Shown piece after piece: positions 16,577 to 22,950 of a DNA stretch of 64,000 bases. Within the stretch, counting starts at the first letter, position 1. Each line of letters opens with the position of its first letter. A program made the translations under genes and the position numbers. The DNA is taken from contig CAJUIL010000002.1 in NCBI GenBank assembly GCA_910586225.1, positions 130,563 through 194,562 of the forward strand. Direction: 5' to 3'. The notes under the pieces are model-generated. The model saw only the letters and a program-made list of their open reading frames with translations. It was not told where the DNA came from and did not search any database. This DNA is from an uncultured Eubacterium sp. (GTDB lineage: Bacteria; Bacillota; Clostridia; Lachnospirales; Lachnospiraceae).

Positions 16577-16993
16577 ATGAAGTGGATTCATGACGAACAT
16601 AAAATAACAGATGAAATGATAGAAAAAGTGAGCAGAATGTTAAATGTGGATTTTCCAGTCGATTTTTTAAGCGTTATTAAGAAGTATGATGCTGGTTATC
16701 CTTGTCCAGATTCTGTTACTGTTGATGGTAATGATGAATCTGTCAACAACTTAGTCAGCTTTATGGAAGGAGACAGTAGCTTTATACTTGATATTATAGA
16801 AGAAACTGAAAATTTTAAGGAATCCAATTTAATACCAATCGCAGAGGACTCGTTTGGAAATCTCTTTTGCTATGATTTCAGCGAAGAAAACAGTAAAATT
16901 GTATTTTGGGATCATGAGATAAATAACAGTAAAAAATTTGTATGTAATAGTTTTACAGAACTTTTGCAAATGCTGCATGACGAAGAAGATTAG
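16577..16993 (+). CDS. SMI1/KNR4 (SUKH) family immunity protein
   Basis: A 138-aa acidic protein. AAGGAGG at 16564-16570 selects the ATG at 16577. The SUKH pattern is clear: N-terminal helix, then FPVDFLSVIKKYDAG, PDSVTV, SFMEGDSSFILDIIEE, LIPIAEDSFGNLFCYDF, SKIVFWDHE and a C-terminal helix NSFTELLQMLHD. SUKH proteins neutralise nuclease toxins encoded directly upstream. It is AT-rich like the toxin end, and the operon terminator follows 40 bases after its stop. Confidence 0.88.
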   Translation: MKWIHDEHKITDEMIEKVSRMLNVDFPVDFLSVIKKYDAGYPCPDSVTVDGNDESVNNLVSFMEGDSSFILDIIEETENFKESNLIPIAEDSFGNLFCYDFSEENSKIVFWDHEINNSKKFVCNSFTELLQMLHDEED

Positions 16994-17032
16994 TGCATTT
17001 TTCTCTGATAAAATATGAAACAACGATTTAAA

Positions 17033-17076
17033 AGCAACGCATTTTATTCTTTTCCGAATAAAATGCGTTGCTTTTT
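17033..17076 (+). terminator. Rho-independent terminator of the contractile-system operon
   Basis: A perfect 17-bp stem, 17033-17049 with 17056-17072, has a 6-base loop (TTTTCC) and runs into TTTTT. It ends the long unit that starts at the promoter at 549-577. Confidence 0.92.
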
Positions 17077-17172
17077 AAAAATCCAAAAGATATCCGTAAA
17101 ATAGATAGATTTTTGCAATAAAATAGTATATAATAGCGGGGGACTTTATAATATGAAGGAAGGAATTGTATA

Positions 17173-19206
17173 ATGAATAAGAAAAAATCAACCTTTTATC
17201 TGGTGCCTCTGATCCTGCTGCTGGCCGTTGTGCCGTTGATCGTGCTGGTGCATAAGTATGAGGCCAATCTGGTGCAGTTTGACTGGTCTGCGCTGAACGA
17301 CGAAAAATATGACTTTTTTATGTATTATAAAGCAGCTGCGATCACGGTAATTGGAGCTGTGATGTGTGTCCTTCTTGCATTTCGGTATAAAATGAAGCAG
17401 AAGGAGTTTAAGCTTAGCTATGAATTTATTCCGGTTTTAGTATATGCCGGATTTACGCTTTTATCGACGCTTTTTTCTCAATATCAGTATTTCGGTATCC
17501 ATGGGGCGAGCGAGGTATTTGAGTCGCTTTGGGTGCTGTTAAGCTATTGCGTGATGGCGTTTTACGCATATCAGTTTGTCAATTCGTTGGAAGAGCTGGA
17601 CTGTGTGATGAAATGGTTGACGATCGGTCTGGTGGTTATGCTTGCGCTTGGGATCGGACAAGCAACCGGGCATGATTTTTTTGTGTCGGATATTGGTAAA
17701 GAAGTAATCACGGGCGGTATGGCAAAGCACTATAATATTGACCTGACCTTTGAAAAAGGCAGAGTCTTTCTCAGTATGTACAACCCAAACTATGTGGCGT
17801 CCTATTTTGCGCTGATGATACCGATGGAAGTGGCGCTTTTGATACGGCATAAGAAATGGTACTTTCGGGCAATCTACGCGGTGCTGCTGGCAGCTTCGCT
17901 CGTATGCCTGCTGGCGTCCGGCAACCGAAGCGGTATTGTTGCGTTTGCGGTTACAGGCGTGCTTTTGATCGTGCTGTTTTTTAAACAGATTTTGAAAGCA
18001 TGGAAATTTATTCTCCCTGCGGCGGTGGCCTGTGGTGTGATCTTTGCGGCATTTATATCGAAAAACGATCTGATCATTGAAAAATTTGTGAGATTATTTA
18101 CAGGCGCGGCGCTGACTGAGGATGCGATTTCGAAGATCGTGACAGAAGAGGACATCGCGGTTACTTATCGGGATGAGGTGTTCCATACTGGCTATGAGAT
18201 AACGGAGGACGGCGATATCGCTATCATTCTGCAGGACGATGCGGGCCAGGAGCTGGAGCATACTTTTGACGAAACGAGCTATACGTGTATCGTAAACGAT
18301 GAGCGGTTTCCGGGATTTAGTGTTCAGGCGGTGAACATGAATGAGGAAATTGCACTGAATGTGTTTGCAGATAATATTAACTGGTATTTCAAAAAAGGGG
18401 ATGACAATACTTATTTCTACTATAATATATTCGGACGTTGGGATAAGATCAATAATCCGCCGCGTTTTGCCGAGCGGTTTTTGGAGCGGACGTTTGAGGA
18501 ACGTGGTACGATCTGGTCGAAAACGATACCAATGCTGAAGAACAGTATTTTATTCGGGACTGGAGCGGATAGTTATACGGTTACTTATCCACAGGACGAT
18601 TATGTAAGAAAGACCTATGACGGAACACAAGCAGCGCTGGATGTCAAGCCGCACTGTTTTTACCTGCAGGTGGCGACACAGAGCGGGATTCCGGCGATGA
18701 TCGCTGTTGTGGTTTTTTATGTATGGTATTTTGTGACGTCGCTGCGGCTTTACCGCAAGGCAGCTTTTGAGGATGGCCTGGAGGTGATCGGCGCAGGGCT
18801 GATGTTTGCGACATTTACGTACATGGTTGTTTCTGTATTGAACGATTCGACGGTAACAGTTGCTCCGATTTTCTGGGTCATGATGGGGCTTGGGCTTTCT
18901 GTGAATCAGATGTTAAAGAAAAAGAATGAGCAGCTGGCAGTCAGCCAAAGTACGGGCAAGGTGTCAAATGTAACGGGCGCAGAAAAGGGAAAAAGTACAG
19001 GCACAAAGCAGAGTGCAGGAAATGAAAAAAATGCAGGAACAGAGCAGAGTGCAGGAAATGAAAAAAATGCAGGAACAGAGCAGAGTGCAGGAAGCACAAA
19101 ATCTACAAGCACAGTGCAGAACGGAAACAATGGGAAAAGTACAAAGGGCGCACAGAATAGAAATAATAGAAACGCAAATAAATCCAGAAAAAAACAGAGG
19201 AAATAA
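17173..19206 (+). CDS. O-antigen ligase/polymerase-like membrane protein with low-complexity tail
   Basis: A 677-aa polytopic membrane protein. About ten helices occupy residues 8-310 and 505-580. In between is an extracellular-type region (about 310-500) with ITEDGDIAIILQDDAGQ and WSKTIPMLKNSILFGTGADS. The loop around GRVFLSMYNPNYVASYFAL and LLASGNRSGIVAF matches the O-antigen ligase (RfaL/Wzy) family, which transfers or polymerises undecaprenyl-linked glycans. The C-terminal 75 residues are Lys/Asn/Gly-rich with 12-residue repeats and should be cytoplasmic. It lies just after the terminator of the injection system. It probably acts on cell-surface polysaccharide; the substrate cannot be told. 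Confidence 0.75.
   Translation: MNKKKSTFYLVPLILLLAVVPLIVLVHKYEANLVQFDWSALNDEKYDFFMYYKAAAITVIGAVMCVLLAFRYKMKQKEFKLSYEFIPVLVYAGFTLLSTLFSQYQYFGIHGASEVFESLWVLLSYCVMAFYAYQFVNSLEELDCVMKWLTIGLVVMLALGIGQATGHDFFVSDIGKEVITGGMAKHYNIDLTFEKGRVFLSMYNPNYVASYFALMIPMEVALLIRHKKWYFRAIYAVLLAASLVCLLASGNRSGIVAFAVTGVLLIVLFFKQILKAWKFILPAAVACGVIFAAFISKNDLIIEKFVRLFTGAALTEDAISKIVTEEDIAVTYRDEVFHTGYEITEDGDIAIILQDDAGQELEHTFDETSYTCIVNDERFPGFSVQAVNMNEEIALNVFADNINWYFKKGDDNTYFYYNIFGRWDKINNPPRFAERFLERTFEERGTIWSKTIPMLKNSILFGTGADSYTVTYPQDDYVRKTYDGTQAALDVKPHCFYLQVATQSGIPAMIAVVVFYVWYFVTSLRLYRKAAFEDGLEVIGAGLMFATFTYMVVSVLNDSTVTVAPIFWVMMGLGLSVNQMLKKKNEQLAVSQSTGKVSNVTGAEKGKSTGTKQSAGNEKNAGTEQSAGNEKNAGTEQSAGSTKSTSTVQNGNNGKSTKGAQNRNNRNANKSRKKQRK
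18999..19093 (+). repeat. 36-bp tandem repeat in the O-antigen ligase-like gene
   Basis: About 2.6 units of 36 bases encode GT(K/E)QSAGNEKNA repeats near the C-terminus. Units are nearly identical, so slippage-driven length variation is likely. Confidence 0.85.
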
Positions 19207-19267
19207 GCAATCATATAGTAATCATGCGGCTGCTGAAATGGTTGCTGTCCTATGCAGGGAGTGAAGT

Positions 19268-19903
19268 ATGAATACGAATACAGAAGGCAGAGGAAGCCTG
19301 CTAACCTTTGAGGGGATTGACGGAAGCGGAAAAAGCACGCAGATTCGTCTGCTTGCACAACGGCTTCGGGAAAGGGAGATTTCTTTTTGTACGACGATGG
19401 AGCCGACGGATGCTCCGGTCGGGTCTGTGATACACCAGATTTTAACAGGCAGGCTGCAGGCGGATGCCAGAGTTATTGCGGCGCTGTTTGTGGCGGACCG
19501 GCTGGATCATCTGCTCAATGATGTGAACGGTATCCTGCATCAAGTCAAAGCAGGTACGACGGTTATTATGGATCGGTATTATTTTTCGTCCTATGCTTAT
19601 CAAAGCGTGGATGTGCCGATGGACTGGCTGATCCGGGCAAATGAATTGAGCAGCAGTATCCTGCGGCCGGACGTTCATATTTTTATTGATGTCAATCCGG
19701 AACTTGCGATGGAACGCATTGACCGTAACCGTTTTCAAAAGGAACTGTATGAGGAAGTATCAAGGCTGCGGCAGGTGCGGGAAAAGTATTATGAGTCGTT
19801 TGAGCGTTTAAAAGAAACAGAGCGCGTAGCAATCGTTGACGGAAATCGTGGACAGGACGAGGTTGCGCAGGATGTTTGGGAAATCGTGCAGCAGTATTTG
19901 TAA
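19268..19903 (+). CDS. tmk: Thymidylate kinase
   Basis: A 211-aa dTMP kinase making dTDP for DNA synthesis. The P-loop FEGIDGSGKSTQ lies near residue 15, MEPTDAPVG corresponds to the dTMP-binding EP motif (usually EPGGT), and VIMDRYYFSSYAYQ is the DRY motif. A lid region with ERIDRNR follows. Length is normal. The catalytic EP region differs from EPGGTP of classical TMKs, and the protein may belong to a divergent clostridial branch. It starts 61 bases after the preceding gene. Confidence 0.85.
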   Translation: MNTNTEGRGSLLTFEGIDGSGKSTQIRLLAQRLREREISFCTTMEPTDAPVGSVIHQILTGRLQADARVIAALFVADRLDHLLNDVNGILHQVKAGTTVIMDRYYFSSYAYQSVDVPMDWLIRANELSSSILRPDVHIFIDVNPELAMERIDRNRFQKELYEEVSRLRQVREKYYESFERLKETERVAIVDGNRGQDEVAQDVWEIVQQYL

Positions 19904-19936
19904 ATTGCTGCAGAGAGGAACAGGAAGTGGCAGGGT

Positions 19937-20392
19937 ATGAAATATTATACAACGAATGAGTGGAACCAGTTTGGTTTTTCAGAGGCTTATATTGCAGAAA
20001 TACAAAAGGTGAACGGCTGTCTGCAGTTTACACTTGACAACGTCATGATAGAGCCGGACAATACTCAAAATCGCGATATCCGCCGGATGCGGGCAAATGA
20101 GCTGCTTTTGTGTATCCACAATGCTTCGGTAGAACGGCTTGTGGAAGAAGGATACCGGGTTTACAATGCGGATGGAAAGCTCATGCAGCAGTATGACGAT
20201 ACAGAAATACCGCAGGAAAACTATAATGACTTATTAAAATCGTTTGCTGACGGCGAGAGTCGTATTTATTCGCTTGAAAAAACAGAGGATACGTATATTT
20301 TTACAATAGATGCCAGCAGCGACCGGACGTATGTACTGTATGTTGCAGGGACAAAGGATACCGAAGAATGGAACCGGTTTTTGAATCTATAA
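19937..20392 (+). CDS. Conserved hypothetical protein (Lachnospiraceae type)
   Basis: A 151-aa acidic, soluble protein. It contains LQFTLDNVMIEPDNTQNRDIRRMRANE and TYIFTIDASSDRTYVLYVAG segments and is mostly strands and short helices. I recognise no enzyme motif. Its place between tmk and nudC, 13 bases before the latter, suggests co-expression. Confidence 0.6.
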   Translation: MKYYTTNEWNQFGFSEAYIAEIQKVNGCLQFTLDNVMIEPDNTQNRDIRRMRANELLLCIHNASVERLVEEGYRVYNADGKLMQQYDDTEIPQENYNDLLKSFADGESRIYSLEKTEDTYIFTIDASSDRTYVLYVAGTKDTEEWNRFLNL

Positions 20393-20405
20393 AGGAAGAA
20401 AAACA

Positions 20406-21293
20406 ATGATCCAGGATATTGCGCCAAAAAAGCTATATAACGAATATACACAAAAAAATCCGTTGCCAACCGATCGTATGATGATGTTTCGCGAAAATAA
20501 AATCCTGATAAAAGAATTAGGCGGATGTATGAAGCTGCCGACACGGATGGAGCTTGAGACGCTCGGCGGATATTCTCAGGACACGTCTGCTGCGGCGATT
20601 GGAAAACAGCAGTATTTGTTTCGGATAGAAGAAGGCTGTTATTTCCGGTATCCGGCATTTGCTGAGCTTGAAACGGGATTGCAGAATGCGTTGCAGCTGG
20701 ATGGAACAGATTTTCATTGGGTAAGTCTGTCGCAGATCCGAGGCTGTCAGGATCGGGAGCTTTGTTTTGCAGTCTATACAGCATACCATTTAGAGCAATG
20801 GTATCAAAGCCATGTTTTTTGCGGATGCTGCGGTGCAAGGACGGTACCGGATACAAGGGAGCGGATGCTGAGCTGTCCGGTATGCGGCAGCCAGAGCTAT
20901 CCGGTGATCGCGCCTGCGGTGATTGCGGCGGTTACGGATGGCGACAAAATACTGCTGACCAAATATGCGAACCGGGAATATAAGCGCTACGCGCTGATTG
21001 CCGGATTTACGGAAATCGGAGAAACGGCCGAAGAGACGGTACGCAGAGAGGTAATGGAAGAGACAGGGATCCGGGTAAAGAATATCCGTTATTATAAGTC
21101 TCAGCCATGGGGTATTGACGGGAATCTGCTGCTTGGCTTTTTTGCGGAGCTGGACGGAAGCAGCAGGATCTCATTGGATGAAAATGAACTTGCAGCAGCC
21201 GAATGGGTAAGCAGAGACAAGCTGAAGGATATGGATGATTCCTTTAGCCTTACGCGGGAAATGATGCGCGTATTTTATGAAAACAGGATTTAA
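20406..21293 (+). CDS. nudC: NAD+ diphosphatase / RNA decapping Nudix hydrolase
   Basis: A 295-aa NudC-type protein. It has an N-terminal domain, a zinc ribbon near residue 138-160 (CGCCGART, LSCPVCGS) and a Nudix box GFTEIGETAEETVRREVMEE followed by TGI. The SQPWGI-type sequence SQPWGIDGNLLLGF just after it is the NudC signature. It cleaves NAD(H) to NMN and AMP and can remove NAD caps from RNA. Length fits the family. Confidence 0.9.
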   Translation: MIQDIAPKKLYNEYTQKNPLPTDRMMMFRENKILIKELGGCMKLPTRMELETLGGYSQDTSAAAIGKQQYLFRIEEGCYFRYPAFAELETGLQNALQLDGTDFHWVSLSQIRGCQDRELCFAVYTAYHLEQWYQSHVFCGCCGARTVPDTRERMLSCPVCGSQSYPVIAPAVIAAVTDGDKILLTKYANREYKRYALIAGFTEIGETAEETVRREVMEETGIRVKNIRYYKSQPWGIDGNLLLGFFAELDGSSRISLDENELAAAEWVSRDKLKDMDDSFSLTREMMRVFYENRI

Positions 21294-21332
21294 CAAAGTG
21301 TATAAGCGGAAAGAAAAATGGAGGTATAAAAT

Positions 21333-21578
21333 ATGGTAAATCCGGCTATGATTTTTAAGATGAAAAGTATGTGGGATGAGTTTACAGCGAATCATCCGAA
21401 GCTTCCGCGGTTTTTTCAGGCGGCAGCCAGCCGGTCGTTAGAGGAAGGAACTGTGATCGAGATGACCATCCGGCGGCCGGATGGGGAAACGATTACTTCA
21501 AACGTTAAGCTGACAGCTTCGGATATGGCTTTGCTGGAACAGCTAAAGGAAATGGGAACTGCAAATATGCAGCCGTAA
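21333..21578 (+). CDS. Small conserved hypothetical protein
   Basis: An 81-aa protein with GGAGG upstream of the ATG. It has an N-terminal amphipathic helix (KMKSMWDEFTANHPKLPRFF), two strands (GTVIEMTIRRPDGETI) and a final helix (ASDMALLEQLKEMG). It is probably a small alpha/beta domain. No function recognised. Confidence 0.65.
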   Translation: MVNPAMIFKMKSMWDEFTANHPKLPRFFQAAASRSLEEGTVIEMTIRRPDGETITSNVKLTASDMALLEQLKEMGTANMQP

Positions 21579-21688
21579 TCGTATGTTTGTAAAAAGTTGA
21601 TCTGAACGGTTGTAAAATACTGAGGATAAGGAAACTGTTCCAAGTATCCGACATACTGTTATAGAAGAGAAATGCGGGCGGTGGGAAA

Positions 21689-22081
21689 ATGATGGAAAAA
21701 ACAGCACAATTTAATGTGGAATCAGTAGATAGCCTTGTCGAGCGGTTTCGTGCAAACGGACTGGAAACAATCAATCTGGGATTGTTATGTTTTCGGTTTG
21801 CTCCGGCGTTAAAGGAAATGAATCTGATCTCCGTATTGACAAAGATTTCAAAGATGCTTCAGACAAAAAAGGTTTCGCAGGTAGAGGACAGCCATATTAC
21901 AAACTGGTATTTTAACTTTTATGCAGGATTTATTCAATACCTTGTAAATCGAAACATTAAGTTTGAATTATATTACTCAAAAAAAGGTAAAAACTGGAAA
22001 GAGAGGCTGGATCTGGCGCTTTTGTGCAGGCAGCTTGGCAGCTACCAAAGGGCTTATGAGAAAAAACTGAAATCGGCATAA
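21689..22081 (+). CDS. Hypothetical protein
   Basis: A 130-aa mainly helical protein; ATGs at 21689 and 21692 are equally possible. NWYFNFYAGFIQYLVNRNIKFELYY is aromatic-rich but not a membrane segment. No known family seen. It lies 110 bases after the preceding small gene. Confidence 0.55.
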   Translation: MMEKTAQFNVESVDSLVERFRANGLETINLGLLCFRFAPALKEMNLISVLTKISKMLQTKKVSQVEDSHITNWYFNFYAGFIQYLVNRNIKFELYYSKKGKNWKERLDLALLCRQLGSYQRAYEKKLKSA

Positions 22082-22179
22082 TTTTCCAGTATAAAAAAAG
22101 CTTCCGGGTTCATACTATCAATACAATGTTTGAACAAAACATTGCAAACGATAGATTTTAAATTAGGAGGCTATGAACA

Positions 22180-22374
22180 ATGGCAAAGAACAAGACATCG
22201 AATGCAACAAACGCGAACAATGCAAACAATGCGAGCAACGCATCTAACGCAAGCAATGCATCCAATGCAAACAACAGCTCTAACAGAGCAAGCAACGCCA
22301 GCAATGCTCAGAACGCTAAAAACCAGGCTTCTAACAAAGCTGACAGCAAATTTACAGACTGCCACACAAAATAA
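22180..22374 (+). CDS. Asn/Ala/Ser-rich small protein
   Basis: A 64-aa peptide with AGGAGG at 22165-22170, nine bases before the ATG. After MAKNKTSN it consists of NASNASNA-type triplet-like repeats and ends KFTDCHTK. The composition (Asn, Ala, Ser) is extreme and there is no hydrophobic core, so it is disordered. It is flanked by its own terminator and looks like an independently expressed gene. It recalls small acid-soluble or spore-coat-type low-complexity proteins, but no SASP motif is present. Confidence 0.65.
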   Translation: MAKNKTSNATNANNANNASNASNASNASNANNSSNRASNASNAQNAKNQASNKADSKFTDCHTK

Positions 22375-22415
22375 GAATGGCAATCGCTCCTCAAGTGAAT
22401 AAACTATACTAACAC

Positions 22416-22467
22416 AACAGCTCTGTACAAAAGAAGCAGCCGTTTCTTTTGCACAGGGCTGTTTGCT
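22416..22467 (+). terminator. Terminator after the Asn-rich small gene
   Basis: AACAGCTCTGTACAAAAGAA (22416-22435) pairs with TTCTTTTGCACAGGGCTGTT (22444-22463) with two mismatches, followed by TTG. Confidence 0.75.
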
Positions 22468-22489
22468 TGAACAGAAATAGGAGGAGCTT

Positions 22490-22789
22490 ATGGATTTTGA
22501 ATTAATTAAATGCAAGGATGCACCGGAATATCTGAATCGAAGGGATACATTTATTGTAGATTTAAGACAGCCAGAGCAGTATATGGAACATCATCTGCCT
22601 GGAGCAAGAAATTTTCCGTACGAGAATCTGGCGGAATGGGAAAGCAGGCTGCCGAGAGGGCGGAAGATCATTTTTTACTGTGAGCATGGGAATCTCAGCT
22701 TGATGGCGGCGAAACGGGTGAGCAGACATGGGTATCAGGTAGCGGCGCTCATTGGCGGAATGGAGTGTTTTTTGCGGCAAAGCCTGTAA
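22490..22789 (+). CDS. Rhodanese-like domain protein
   Basis: A single-domain rhodanese of 99 aa. It has FIVDLRQPEQYMEHHLPGA (typical Asp/Arg/Glu and HIPGA positions) and the active loop FYCEHGNLSLMAAKRV with the catalytic Cys. It probably carries persulfide sulfur in the cytoplasm. GGAGG precedes the ATG. Confidence 0.88.
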   Translation: MDFELIKCKDAPEYLNRRDTFIVDLRQPEQYMEHHLPGARNFPYENLAEWESRLPRGRKIIFYCEHGNLSLMAAKRVSRHGYQVAALIGGMECFLRQSL

Positions 22790-22896
22790 CAGTTCAAATA
22801 CTTTTACTGTTATATGAAAAACAGCTGGTCATTTTACTTTCTAGATATTATAATAAAAGCCAGGAAACGTAAAATCAGCAACAGCTAACACGTACC

Positions 22897-22915
22897 AGCC
22901 CAGTCACTCTGGGCT
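22897..22915 (+). other. Hairpin in the leader of the methionine synthase gene
   Basis: AGCCCAG (22897-22903) pairs with CTGGGCT (22909-22915), closed further by C22896-G22916. No T-run follows. It lies 35 bases before the start codon and may act in translation or message stability. It does not match the cobalamin or SAM riboswitch core sequences. Confidence 0.4.
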
Positions 22916-22950
22916 GCTGCAAAAATACAAAAAACAGGAGACTTACGATT

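Noticed and set aside
644..16993. Ordinary prophage or R-type bacteriocin (diffocin-like)
   Set aside because: There are no tape-measure, holin, lysin, fibre or regulatory phage genes. FHA, PP2C, Hsp70-like and toxin-immunity genes point to an injection apparatus instead.
22130..22402. 90-codon frame with Met/Gln/Thr repeats
   Set aside because: It is the other frame of the Asn-rich small gene, whose ribosome binding site spacing is better at 22180.
22787..22816. Third MITE copy (GTAACAGTTC)
   Set aside because: Only the first ten bases match; there is no 134-bp body, partner end or target duplication.
22790..22950. Cobalamin or SAM riboswitch before metH
   Set aside because: The conserved B12-box and SAM-I core sequences are missing; only one simple hairpin is present.
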